Below, piece by piece: positions 1 to 8,817 of a stretch of DNA of 64,000 nt. Each line of letters begins with the position of its first letter. The first letter of the stretch is position 1. Source of the stretch: Psychrobacter coccoides (lineage in GTDB: Bacteria; Pseudomonadota; Gammaproteobacteria; Pseudomonadales; Moraxellaceae). Location of the stretch: positions 62,001 through 126,000 of the forward strand of contig NZ_JAGBKM010000004.1 in the NCBI RefSeq assembly GCF_017498085.1. The letters are read 5' to 3'. The notes below the pieces were generated by a model. It was not told the origin of the DNA. It made no database searches and was given only the letters and a program-made list of their open reading frames with translations. The translations under genes and the position numbers were made by a program.

Positions 1-129
1 GGTTTCATAAAACACCAAAATCCCACCAACCACTGCCAATATACAAATCGGTAAAAACACCAATAGGACTAACTGACCGTAGGCGCTACTCGTATCAAAG
101 CGTTTTTTGTATGCCATGCTCGTTTCCAT
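1..129 (-). CDS. BarA/GacS-like sensor histidine kinase, N-terminal fragment
   Basis: Reading leftward from an ATG at 129, an open frame of 43 codons runs off the window edge. It has a short basic start (MAYKKRF at residues 5-11) followed by one strongly hydrophobic segment (about residues 19-40), as expected for the first membrane helix of a sensor kinase. GAG-type Shine-Dalgarno bases precede the ATG; a second ATG at 117 is an alternative start. A GacS/BarA-type hybrid kinase divergent from cysM is a common arrangement in Moraxellaceae, so the name rests on context plus the N-terminal style. No catalytic domain is visible here. Confidence 0.5.
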   Translation of the reverse strand, partial: METSMAYKKRFDTSSAYGQLVLLVFLPICILAVVGGILVFYET

Positions 130-280
130 CTCCGCTGACGTTGACGTCATAAGGCCTGTTGTATGAGGTATTTTAACAGTATTCGAGGACTCAACCCATC
201 ATTCAATAGCGACTATAGTCAGTCCAGTATGAAAAAGATACAGCGAAACTGGGATGCTTAGTTTTTTGATGTTGGTTCTG

Positions 281-326
281 CAGCCTCTGTCGGCGTAGGC
301 ACAGCAAGCTAGAAAAATTTATACCC
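281..326 (+). repeat. Short dispersed repeat, copy 1
   Basis: Begins GCAGCCTCTG and ends AGAAAAATTTATACC. It matches copies at 4459-4516 and 49914-49969 in order and content: CCTCTG, a variable middle, CACAGCAAGC, then AGAAAA and a TACC end. All three copies are intergenic. Confidence 0.6.
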
Positions 327-360
327 GTTTCGCATTATCAAATAACGTATCCATTTTGTT

Positions 361-534
361 TAGGGCGTGTCCTCATTTTAAAAATGGTGATAAAAATGAG
401 ATAAATGGCAGGCAAACAAGAAAAATAGCGCTGATAATCTCGAGATATTAACTCGCTATTTGCCGCTGTTTGGCAACATTTAGCCATTCTTAGCCCATTT
501 AAATGACGATTGATTGAATTGAGGACATGCCCTA
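361..534 (+). mobile_element. MITE-like element, copy 1 (174 bp)
   Basis: A non-coding element bounded by near-perfect terminal inverted repeats: TAGGGCGTGTCCTCA on the left, and on the right the complement of TAGGGCATGTCCTCAATTCA. Both ends finish in TA, which would fit a TA target duplication. It aligns along its length with elements at 45921-46084 and, reversed, 49692-49865. It has no open frame, so mobilisation would need a transposase in trans. Confidence 0.8.
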
Positions 535-612
535 GTATCGACTATATAGTAACAAAGATTTAACCTCACAGCTTAAACGCTCCCCTGTTTTGGATGCGTA
601 TCTATTTACCAA

Positions 613-723
613 TATAGTCGGAGTACTTTTAAACCGCTACGGTGTTACTCGCCCTGGATGTACTTAGTGTACTATCTGCGGTCGGTCGCCTTGTAGCGAT
701 TTTAAAATTCCTTGACTATAGTG
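613..723 (-). repeat. Long palindromic intergenic element, copy 1
   Basis: The left arm (TATAGTCGGAGTACTTTTAA then ACCGCTAC) is mirrored by the right arm (GTAGCGATTTTAAAA, then CTTGACTATA), giving an imperfect palindrome of about 110 bp. Read on the minus strand it aligns with 50049-50146 through CGCTACAAGGCGACCGA and GCGAGTAACACCGTA, so both are one family. It lies about 200 bp upstream of cysM. Confidence 0.65.
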
Positions 724-923
724 TTTGAAGTCATCAGCGCAGCTAAAGACAAAATGATATAATAGCCACATTTATGGCTCGCTGTTTTGCTTATTCATGC
801 TGGCACTTTATGTCTGTAGGATATTCATATTAATATGAGCCGCTGATTGAATGCTGTCTGTGCTAAAAACGTTGAATCACGAATATTAGAATATAACCTT
901 TAACAAAATAACAAGGATGTCTT

Positions 924-1913
924 ATGTCCGCTATGGCCACGTCCACCCCCAACTTCATCTCTCAAGTGACCACTCTTGCTGATTGCGTCGGACAGACGCC
1001 CTTGGTCAAACTGCAACGACTGCCTGAGCAGGAGCAGATCACTAATGGTGCCACGTTACTTGCCAAGCTTGAAGGTAACAACCCTGCCGGCTCTGTCAAA
1101 GATCGCCCCGCCTTTAATATGATTTATCAAGCAGAACAGCGTGGCGACATCAAGCCAGGGGATATGTTAATTGAAGCCACCAGTGGCAATACTGGCATCG
1201 CTTTGGCAATGGTCGCAGCGATGCGTGGCTATCCGATGACGCTGCTGATGCCAACCAACTCAACCCAAGAGCGCAAGGATGCTATGACCGCTTACGGTGC
1301 GACCTTGATCGAGGTCGATGAAGGCATGGAGGCGGCACGTGATATGGCGCTACAGATGCAAGCAGATGGCAAAGGGGTAGTACTGGATCAATTTAACAAC
1401 CCTGACAACAGCCAAGCGCACTACCTTACCACGGGCCCTGAACTGTGGGCACAAACAGAGGGTAAAATCACTCACTTTATCAGCTCAATGGGCACGACTG
1501 GCACCATCACAGGAGTCTCTCGCTACCTCAAGGAGCAAAACCCAGACATTAAGGTCATCGGACTACAGCCTGACGAAGACGCTGCCATTGCAGGAATTCG
1601 ACGCTGGCCAGCCGCTTATATGCCTGGTATTTATGATGCAGATTTGGTCGATGAGGTCATGGATATCGATCAGTATATGGCAGAGGTTTATATGCGCAAA
1701 CTGGCCAAGACCGAAGGTGTCTTCGCTGGCGTATCCTCAGGAGCTGCTGCATGGGCAGCATTGCAGGTCGCCAAGACCAATCCTGATGCCGTCATCGCGT
1801 TTATCGTTTGTGACCGCGGGGATCGTTATTTATCGACTGGTTTATACAATGTTAATGACGATAATGTTAATGACGACAATGTTGATAACGGTACAGAAAA
1901 CGCAGCACAATAA
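924..1913 (+). CDS. cysM: Cysteine synthase B (O-acetylserine sulfhydrylase)
   Basis: PLP enzyme of fold type II that makes cysteine from O-acetylserine and sulfide or thiosulfate, in the cytoplasm. The PLP lysine is K59 in GNNPAGSVKDRP; the substrate loop EATSGNTGIALAM and the SSMGTTGTITG phosphate-binding loop are both present. At 329 residues it is longer than the usual CysM of about 290-305. The surplus is a hydrophilic C-terminal tail with the repeated unit NVNDD. AAGGAT lies just upstream of the chosen ATG; an alternative ATG is four codons in. The exonuclease gene starts 24 bp after the stop, suggesting co-transcription. CysM is favoured over CysK from the sequence style and from its place between a sensor kinase and rlmD. 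Confidence 0.9.
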   Translation: MSAMATSTPNFISQVTTLADCVGQTPLVKLQRLPEQEQITNGATLLAKLEGNNPAGSVKDRPAFNMIYQAEQRGDIKPGDMLIEATSGNTGIALAMVAAMRGYPMTLLMPTNSTQERKDAMTAYGATLIEVDEGMEAARDMALQMQADGKGVVLDQFNNPDNSQAHYLTTGPELWAQTEGKITHFISSMGTTGTITGVSRYLKEQNPDIKVIGLQPDEDAAIAGIRRWPAAYMPGIYDADLVDEVMDIDQYMAEVYMRKLAKTEGVFAGVSSGAAAWAALQVAKTNPDAVIAFIVCDRGDRYLSTGLYNVNDDNVNDDNVDNGTENAAQ

Positions 1914-1937
1914 GCTAACAATTAATTAGGTCTACCT

Positions 1938-2762
1938 ATGTCACAAGCCTTACCATCCGACCCGATACTGGTCTTTGATATCGAGACCGTTGCTGATACG
2001 GATGCGGCTCGCCGTATCTATCCACAGCTGTCTGAGCTCAGTGATGCTGATGCCTTGAGTGCCTTGACAGCGATACGCACTCAAGAAGCGGGGCATGATT
2101 TTATGCGCCTGCCCTTGCAGCGTATCGTTTGTATTTCAGCCTTGTATGTCAAAGATGGTAAGCTTTCTTTGTTTTCTCTAACGGCAGATAAATTTAGCGA
2201 ACAAGACATTCTTGCTAAGTTTTTTCGGGCATTTAGCGACCTTGAGACACTACCGCAGTTGATCAGCTGGAACGGATCAGGCTTTGATATTCCAGTGCTG
2301 ATCTATCGTGCCATGCAATATGATCTGGCAGCGCCATGGCTATTTGAAGAAGGCGAGCGCATCAAAAACATGCGTTTTGATAATTATGTCAATCGCTTTC
2401 ACACTCGCCATCTTGACCTGATGGACAGGTTCAGCCAATACGGTGCCAGTCGCCGTGAAGCCATGGATGTGGTCGCCAGCCTCTATGGCCTGCCCGGTAA
2501 GACTGATGTCGATGGCAGCATGGTCGGTGACCTAGTCAGTCAAGAGGATTGGCAAACGTTATCGATATATTGTGAATCTGATGTCATGAATACTTGGCTG
2601 ATCTACTTACGCTGGCTGCGTTTGACTGGTCAACTATCCTCACAAGGTTTTGACACTTGGCAGCAGCAAAGCCTGAGTTATTTGGCACAGTATACCCAAG
2701 CGGATGGCAGTCCACGTCATCACGAGTTTATCGCTGACTGGTCCTCCGCCCCCAAATCATAG
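1938..2762 (+). CDS. DEDDy-family 3'-5' exonuclease (PolB-like exonuclease domain)
   Basis: Predicted stand-alone exonuclease of 274 residues with the RNase H-like fold. Exo I is VFDIET (D14, E16), exo II is WNGSGFDIP (D117), HLDLMD (D160) follows, and exo III is YCESDV (Y211, D215), so the DEDDy metal-binding set appears complete. Such proteins resemble the proofreading domain of family B polymerases without the polymerase part; their substrate is not settled. It lies 24 bp after cysM and 88 bp before rlmD on the same strand. The class is clear, the biological role is not. Confidence 0.8.
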   Translation: MSQALPSDPILVFDIETVADTDAARRIYPQLSELSDADALSALTAIRTQEAGHDFMRLPLQRIVCISALYVKDGKLSLFSLTADKFSEQDILAKFFRAFSDLETLPQLISWNGSGFDIPVLIYRAMQYDLAAPWLFEEGERIKNMRFDNYVNRFHTRHLDLMDRFSQYGASRREAMDVVASLYGLPGKTDVDGSMVGDLVSQEDWQTLSIYCESDVMNTWLIYLRWLRLTGQLSSQGFDTWQQQSLSYLAQYTQADGSPRHHEFIADWSSAPKS

Positions 2763-2850
2763 ACTGGGCGTGTCGTTAGCGATTGTTTCTGACTCTACCC
2801 TGTAGTTTTTTATTATTTAGCTATTTATCATCAATTATTAAGGCAGGTTT

Positions 2851-4398
2851 ATGCAGCCCACCGATTCAAACTCTCCTATGACGTCTGATGCAACAGCGCT
2901 TACGAGCGACAAGCAAACCATTACTATACCGCCCAATAAAAAGAAGTCCAAACCTTCCTCAAAGACTCGTCGCCGCCTAAAAGATGCCGAACCGCTCCCA
3001 TTTGTCATTGATGGCCTGTCTCATGATGGCCGTGGTGTCGCTGTCTATGGTAAAGGGTTTGATGCCGATGACGGTCACATCGAGGACAAACACGGCAAAA
3101 AAGTCTTTGTCAGCTTTGCTCTGCCTGGTGAGAGCGCCTTAGTCAAACTGACCAACAGCCGTGCCAGCTTTGAAGAAGGCGATGCTGTCAGTATCACGGC
3201 CAACCCTAACTCTGAGCGTGCTGTGCCACCTTGTCCACATTTTGGTGTTTGTGGTGGCTGTAGCCTGCAGCACTGGCAGCCTGATGGGCAAATAAACTTT
3301 AAGCAGTCGGTACTGGCGGAGATGCTGAGACATCAAGCCAATATAGAGCCTGAACACTGGCTTGCACCTGTGGTCGGAGATCGCCTTGGCTATCGTACCA
3401 AAGCACGACTTGGGGTACGTTATGTCGCCAAAAAAGAGACCGCCTTGGTTGGTTTTCGTGAGCGCTCAAGCAATTTTTTAGCAGAGCTAAACGAGTGTCA
3501 TATCTTAGACCCCCGTATTGGCTTTGAGATTGAAAACTTAAAAGCGCTTATCAGCACCTTAGAGAGTCGTGATAAAATTGCACAACTCGAGCTGGCTATG
3601 GGTGAGCAAATACCTGAGCTACCAGACGGCGATCAGCCTGTCGCCTTAATCGTGCGTAACTTAGCACCCTTATCAGACGCTGACCTTGAGAAGCTCAAGT
3701 CGTTTTTTGCCGCACGCAATTGGCAGTTATATCTACAGTCAAAAGGCGTTGACAGCATCCAGCGTATCGCTTTGACAGACGATGATGATATGAGCCAGCA
3801 GTTTGGGCGCTTATATTATCAGCTGCCTGAGTTTGACTTAACCTTTGAGTTTATTCCGACTGACTTTACCCAAGTGAATTTGTCGGTAAACCGTCAGATG
3901 ACCAAGCTTGCTTGTGATTTGTTGGACTTAAAGGCAGGCGAGCGAGTGTTGGATTTGTTTAGCGGTTTAGGCAACTTTAGTTTGCCACTTGCTCGCCTTG
4001 TCGGTGAGACAGGCTCAGTGGTCGGTGTAGAAGGCAGTGATGCAATGACTGCCCGTGCGACAGACAACGCCCGTCGTAATGGTCTGAATAATACCGAGTT
4101 TTATAGCCAAGACTTGACCCATGACTGCTCAGATCAGCCTTGGGCCAATCGAGGCTTTGATGCGTTGTTGATCGACCCACCCCGCTCTGGTGCTTGGGAA
4201 ATCATGCAGTACTTACCTAAGTTTAATGCTGAGCGCATCGTTTATGTGTCTTGTAACCCGGCAACACTCGCTCGAGATACCAAGGCGTTATTAGAGCAAG
4301 GCTATCGTCTCACTCATGCTGGCGTGATGGATATGTTCTGTCATACCGGTCATGTCGAATCAATTGCTCGTTTTGAAAAAGTATCACCATCCCTTTAG
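2851..4398 (+). CDS. rlmD: 23S rRNA (uracil-1939-C5)-methyltransferase
   Basis: SAM-dependent RNA m5U methyltransferase of the RumA/TrmA family, which methylates 23S rRNA. A lysine-rich N-terminal extension (residues 1-48) precedes a TRAM domain (about 50-110). An iron-sulfur cluster site follows, with C128, C134 and C137 in [15 protein letters not shown] and C216 in ECHILD. The methyltransferase domain has the SAM motif [14 protein letters not shown], the LIDPPRSGA motif, and the catalytic cysteine in [12 protein letters not shown]. The 515-residue length exceeds E. coli RlmD (about 430) mainly through the N-terminal extension and small insertions. The cysteine set favours RlmD over the cluster-free TrmA. 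Confidence 0.93.
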   Translation: MQPTDSNSPMTSDATALTSDKQTITIPPNKKKSKPSSKTRRRLKDAEPLPFVIDGLSHDGRGVAVYGKGFDADDGHIEDKHGKKVFVSFALPGESALVKLTNSRASFEEGDAVSITANPNSERAVPPCPHFGVCGGCSLQHWQPDGQINFKQSVLAEMLRHQANIEPEHWLAPVVGDRLGYRTKARLGVRYVAKKETALVGFRERSSNFLAELNECHILDPRIGFEIENLKALISTLESRDKIAQLELAMGEQIPELPDGDQPVALIVRNLAPLSDADLEKLKSFFAARNWQLYLQSKGVDSIQRIALTDDDDMSQQFGRLYYQLPEFDLTFEFIPTDFTQVNLSVNRQMTKLACDLLDLKAGERVLDLFSGLGNFSLPLARLVGETGSVVGVEGSDAMTARATDNARRNGLNNTEFYSQDLTHDCSDQPWANRGFDALLIDPPRSGAWEIMQYLPKFNAERIVYVSCNPATLARDTKALLEQGYRLTHAGVMDMFCHTGHVESIARFEKVSPSL

Positions 4399-5027
4399 TC
4401 TCTTATACAGTGCCATCCTTCATAGCTGAGCGGTGGCCCTAATGCGATGAGTGTTGTGCAGTCTCTGGAGTGCAACGAACGTGCACAGTAAGCGTAGAAA
4501 ATCTATACCAGCAGCATGCCAATATTAATGTATCGATTTTATTTAGTACTCTCTCTATGTTACGCAGGCATAAAGCTGATTACAGAGCCTCGCTTGAATT
4601 ACAGGCCTGAAATGACATAATTGTATATTGGCGCTTTAATAGACATTGGAGCTGTGCTTGGTACTCAAGCATGGCTCGTTTTGGAGGTGTATTTAGACAT
4701 TGGAAGTACAATAGTTGAGTCGTATACTGTACTATGACATATTCTGTCAACATACGACCTATATTACTTTTATGATTACCGCTTTGATAGGTTTGATTAA
4801 TCATCATATCAAAGCCGCAACTTAAAGATGGAACTTTAATAGTTGCAGACATGTACATTTAAATAAGCACGAGACCAATAGATGCTTAGATTATAAATAT
4901 AATGCTTTTCCTAGATCAAACTGCTAAAAATAATAGCGCTAATCCAATCCAGCAAACTATTTATCTTATCAGAAGTATACTAGGCAAAAGTAACGTTAAA
5001 AATAGCTAAGAGGAGCAGGAGCCGGCT
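4399..5027. other. 629-bp intergenic region between rlmD and relA
   Basis: No gene is supported. It contains a short dispersed repeat (4459-4516) and is otherwise AT-rich. A 92-codon minus-strand frame at 4580-4858 shows no recognisable protein features. The relA ribosome-binding region (AGGAGCAGGAG) lies at the right end, and the relA promoter is presumably within the AT-rich part. Confidence 0.5.
4459..4516 (+). repeat. Short dispersed repeat, copy 2
   Basis: Begins GCAGTCTCTGGAGTG, continues with CACAGTAAGCGTAGAAAAT and ends TATACCAGC. It matches the copies at 281-326 and 49914-49969 apart from a middle of different length. Confidence 0.6.
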
Positions 5028-7574
5028 ATGGTAAAGATTCGAGAAGGGTTACCATTAATAGATGGTCAAACCACACAGACTGATAGTGCATCATTAGCTG
5101 CTCAGCTGGTTGCCAGTCAGCGTTCTCAGCAGTCTGCCAATAGCTATGCTCAGCTTCCACTAGACATCAAACAACAGCTTGCCACTCATAAGCTGCACAC
5201 CACTTTTGATCGCTCTGCACAATACTCTTATCACAACCATGATCCCAAACTACAAGACGAGTATCTAAATAGTACGCTTGTAGATGAAAAAAACATAGCA
5301 CCCAAAGCCTCTGCAAATGACGACCTGGATCAGGCTAATATTGATGTGCCTGCGTGGCTAGATAATGTGGCAAAACGTATCGGTCAAGACTCAGTACCCA
5401 ACCTAGCTATCGCTTGTGAGTTTATTCGCAGTCGCATGAATACCAGCGAGTCTGAACGCTCTGGCGCTTATGTTATGGGCATCGGTATGGCTGATATCCT
5501 GACCTATCTTTATCAAGATGAAAATGCCTTAGTCGCTGCAATGCTATACCGTAGTGCCCGTAAGTCGATGGTGAGCTTGAATGATATCGAAAAGCAGTTT
5601 GGTAAAGATGTCGCTGTTTTAGTCAAAGATGCTTTAGCACTGGGTAAACTGTCTGCCATTATTGAAAGCAATAAGCGCTTAGAGGATCACTTTGCCAACA
5701 ACCAACGTGATCAGCTGTCAAATATCTATAGTATGCTTTTGTCTGTCACCAATGACGTACGTGTGGTGCTGATTAAACTGTCTGAACGTACTTTTGCCAT
5801 GCGTGAGCTGTCTTTTTCTGACACCGATCGTCAACAGCGTGTCGCTCGTGAGGTCATGACCATTTATGCACCGCTTGCTCACCGCCTAGGTATTGCCCAG
5901 TTAAAATGGGAGCTTGAGGACTTGGCTTTTCGCTATCTGGCCCCTGAGCGTTATAAAGAAATCGCTAAGCTATTGTCCGAAAAACGCAGCGAGCGCGAAG
6001 AATACATCCAGCGTATGCAGGATAAGCTCAACCTCGCTTTAGCAGATGCGGGTATTGCTGCTGACGTTTCAGGACGAGTGAAGCACATTTACTCTATTTA
6101 TCGAAAAATGAAACTTAAAAGTTTGTCATTTCATCAGCTTTATGACATTCGTGCGCTGCGGGTTTTGGTGGATAGTCCTTCAGACTGCTATCACGTCCTA
6201 GGGTTGATACATGGTCTATGGCGGTATATACCAGAGCAGTTTGACGACTACATTACCAATCCAAAACCAAACGGCTATCGCTCTTTGCACACGGCTGTCA
6301 TCGCCGAAAACAAATCGCTTGAAGTGCAAATTCGTACTCATGAAATGCATTTTGAGGCTGAGCTGGGTATGTGCGCGCATGTCAACTACAAAGAAGGCGG
6401 CAAAGGTAAAAAGGACAACTATTTAAACCAAAAAATCAGCTCGTTACGTCACTTGCTGTCTATTAATGATCCGGTATATGCCAGCTCAGCAAGTGATGAC
6501 GACAGTGGCAATCAAAGTCTGAGCGAGTTCGAAGAAAGCGAACAAATCGTGGACTTTGATGAGCGTGAGCGGATTTATGTATTTAGCCGTGACGGTGACA
6601 TTACCGAACTCCCAAAAGGCGCAACTGTCCTAGACTTTGCCTATTATGTGCATACACAGGTTGGTAATTGTGCCCAAGCAGCACGAGTCAACCAGCGCTA
6701 CGTGCCGCTGACCTATCAACTCAAGACTGGTGAGCAAGTAGAGATTATTACCAAAGCATCACGTGAGCCCAATCGTGACTGGCTGGTGGCCTCACTGGGC
6801 TATATTCAGACCAATCGTGCGCGCTCAAAACTACGTCAATGGTTCAACAAACAAGACCGTGATAAAAACATTGAAATTGGTCGGCAGATGCTCAAAAAAG
6901 AGCTTGAACGCTTATCTGTGCATCCAAATAGCATTGACTTAAATGATTACACACAGTTTTTCCATGTCAATAACGCCGATGACATCGTCGTTGGTTTGGT
7001 GACAGGAGAGATTGGACTACATCAGCTTACTGGACATATTTCTCGGCAATTGCGCCTCGAGCCTGAAAAAGAACCAGAAGAATATACACCGAGCGTTGAT
7101 CCAAAGTCGACGGGCTCAATTGGTGCCTATAAAATCTGTATTGATGGTCTAGATAATATCGAGGTCAATTTGGCTGGCTGCTGTCATCCCGTTCATGGCG
7201 AGCCGATATCTGGCTACATCACCCAGTCTCGTGGTGTCAGTGTTCATAACCGGGGCTGTCCAGAGTATCTACGACTGATCGAACGTGATCCTGAGCGCAA
7301 AATTAGCGCTGCTTGGAAGTCTAAGTCTGGCCGTTATCAGCCCGTTGATATTCATATCGAAGCTTATGACAGACGGGGCTTACTGCGAGACCTAACACAA
7401 GTCATCGATAAAGAAAGCGTCAACATTCGCAGGGTCGAGACATTAAGCACCGATGACAATATCGCTTCTTTAAAATTTCATGTTGAGGTTTCGGGGTTGG
7501 CACACTTATCCAAACTACTCGCCAAGCTTGAACAACAGCCAGGTATTTTGCATGCTCGCCGTGCTATTGCATAA
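5028..7574 (+). CDS. relA: (p)ppGpp synthetase RelA
   Basis: Stringent-response synthetase that makes (p)ppGpp on starved ribosomes. After an N-terminal extension of about 100 residues comes a pseudo-hydrolase domain. Where SpoT-type enzymes have the HD motif this protein reads MLYRSARKSMVS, so hydrolysis is probably absent. The synthetase domain runs from SGRVKHIYSIYRKM through NPKPNGYRSLHTAV and LEVQIRTHEMHFEAE. The TGS domain starts at ERIYVFSRDGDITELPKGAT and a C-terminal ACT domain covers about 770-848. The substrate-preference motif reads QFDD where E. coli RelA has EFDD. AGGAG lies upstream of the ATG. Length (848) is somewhat above E. coli RelA (744). Confidence 0.92.
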   Translation: MVKIREGLPLIDGQTTQTDSASLAAQLVASQRSQQSANSYAQLPLDIKQQLATHKLHTTFDRSAQYSYHNHDPKLQDEYLNSTLVDEKNIAPKASANDDLDQANIDVPAWLDNVAKRIGQDSVPNLAIACEFIRSRMNTSESERSGAYVMGIGMADILTYLYQDENALVAAMLYRSARKSMVSLNDIEKQFGKDVAVLVKDALALGKLSAIIESNKRLEDHFANNQRDQLSNIYSMLLSVTNDVRVVLIKLSERTFAMRELSFSDTDRQQRVAREVMTIYAPLAHRLGIAQLKWELEDLAFRYLAPERYKEIAKLLSEKRSEREEYIQRMQDKLNLALADAGIAADVSGRVKHIYSIYRKMKLKSLSFHQLYDIRALRVLVDSPSDCYHVLGLIHGLWRYIPEQFDDYITNPKPNGYRSLHTAVIAENKSLEVQIRTHEMHFEAELGMCAHVNYKEGGKGKKDNYLNQKISSLRHLLSINDPVYASSASDDDSGNQSLSEFEESEQIVDFDERERIYVFSRDGDITELPKGATVLDFAYYVHTQVGNCAQAARVNQRYVPLTYQLKTGEQVEIITKASREPNRDWLVASLGYIQTNRARSKLRQWFNKQDRDKNIEIGRQMLKKELERLSVHPNSIDLNDYTQFFHVNNADDIVVGLVTGEIGLHQLTGHISRQLRLEPEKEPEEYTPSVDPKSTGSIGAYKICIDGLDNIEVNLAGCCHPVHGEPISGYITQSRGVSVHNRGCPEYLRLIERDPERKISAAWKSKSGRYQPVDIHIEAYDRRGLLRDLTQVIDKESVNIRRVETLSTDDNIASLKFHVEVSGLAHLSKLLAKLEQQPGILHARRAIA

Positions 7575-7642
7575 CGAGCATAAATTATCTGACGCTACCT
7601 ACCTTTCACCCTCTATTATCGAGAAGGTCACCATAAAACATC

Positions 7643-8566
7643 ATGCCTGAGCTACCTGAAGTCGAAACCACCAAAGCCAGCCTCAAACCATTAATAGGTC
7701 AAAAAACAACCAACATAGAGGTGTTTCAGCCTAAACTACGTTGGCCTATGCCAGCTGATCTACCAGACTTGGTCGGTTATTCTTTGCACAGCATTCGGCG
7801 CCGTGCAAAGTATCTTATATTGGAGTTTGTTGCTACCAAGGCAGCATTACAGGGTATTAAAAATACCAATGACAAGCCCTGTATACCTCAAAAGCAACTG
7901 ATCATTCATCTGGGGATGTCTGGGAGCTTACAGCAATATCCGATAGGTGCTGAAAAACGTAAACACGATCATTTAGTGATGACTTTTATGGCTACAGATG
8001 GCCAGTGTGTGCAGCTACACTACCACGACCCCAGACGCTTTGGTGCGGTCTTATGGTACGAAGAGTATGAAGATAAACTCCTCAACCATCTCGGTCCCGA
8101 GCCATTATCAAACCAGTTCACTGCAGATTATTTATATCATTTGATTCAGCGAACTACCGACTCCGTCACGCAGGATAAAAAATCCAAAAAACGTCCCATC
8201 GTGCGCCCTATTAAGTCTATTATTATGGAGCAGCAAGTCGTGGTTGGTGTTGGTAATATTTATGCCACTGAAAGTTTATATTTATCTGGCATCCATCCAG
8301 CCACACCAGCCAATCAAATACCTTACACACAAATTCAAGTCCTAGTCGAGCATACTAAAGCCATCCTCCAAAAGTCGATAGATTTAGGAGGCTCCACCCT
8401 ACGTGATTTTACAGTAGCGAGCGGACAAACAGGCTATTTTCAGCAGACCCTAAATGTCTATGGTAGACAAGGTGAAGCGTGCCCACATTGCGCCACAACG
8501 CTTGACAACATAAAACTCAATGGCCGAGCCAGTGTTTACTGCCCCAGTTGTCAGCCTTCTATTTAA
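7643..8566 (+). CDS. mutM: Formamidopyrimidine-DNA glycosylase
   Basis: Base-excision repair enzyme that removes 8-oxoguanine and formamidopyrimidines and nicks the abasic site. The mature N-terminus PELPEVETT gives the catalytic P2 and E3. RRRAKYLIL supplies the conserved lysine, and HDPRRFGAVLW and VVGVGNIYATESLY are family motifs. The C-terminal zinc finger has C280, C283, C300 and C303. At 307 residues it is longer than E. coli MutM (269), with extra lysine-rich loops around residues 70-80 and 172-190. It follows relA by 68 bp and ends before a hairpin terminator at 8609. Confidence 0.93.
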   Translation: MPELPEVETTKASLKPLIGQKTTNIEVFQPKLRWPMPADLPDLVGYSLHSIRRRAKYLILEFVATKAALQGIKNTNDKPCIPQKQLIIHLGMSGSLQQYPIGAEKRKHDHLVMTFMATDGQCVQLHYHDPRRFGAVLWYEEYEDKLLNHLGPEPLSNQFTADYLYHLIQRTTDSVTQDKKSKKRPIVRPIKSIIMEQQVVVGVGNIYATESLYLSGIHPATPANQIPYTQIQVLVEHTKAILQKSIDLGGSTLRDFTVASGQTGYFQQTLNVYGRQGEACPHCATTLDNIKLNGRASVYCPSCQPSI

Positions 8567-8608
8567 CCAGAATCAATTGCACATTTAAATAAAGCCTTGG
8601 TAAAGACT

Positions 8609-8646
8609 AAAGCGTATGGAGCATTTAAAACCTCCTGCGCTTTTTT
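8609..8646 (+). terminator. Rho-independent terminator after mutM
   Basis: Stem AAAGCG..GGAG pairs with CTCC..CGCTTT around an A-rich loop, followed by a T run. It sits 43 bp past the mutM stop codon. Confidence 0.75.
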
Positions 8647-8817
8647 GTTGCTTATTTACCTATATATTGCTTTAATAGTCATTACGTTTACACAAATAAT
8701 GCAAACCATTTATTTATCTGTAATATTTAATCCATGTTTTTAGTTGTTGTTTCAGCATGTCTATCTGATAAGGTAGATACTGACAATATTGCTAATAATA
8801 AGTTTTAGGGTATCATC

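Larger units (their letters stand above)
130..923. other. Repeat-rich intergenic island upstream of cysM
   Basis: No convincing gene lies here. The stretch holds a short dispersed repeat (281-326), a MITE-like element (361-534) and a palindromic element (613-723), each listed separately. A perfect GACTATAGTC palindrome lies near 205. Close to cysM a TATAAT at 758-763 is a candidate -10 box, without a good -35, and is followed by a small inverted repeat (TAGCCA/TGGCT) around 764-780. Confidence 0.6.

Noticed and set aside
4580-4858. 92-codon minus-strand frame between rlmD and relA
   Set aside because: No ribosome site, no protein-like composition or domain, and the surrounding DNA is repeat-bearing intergenic sequence.
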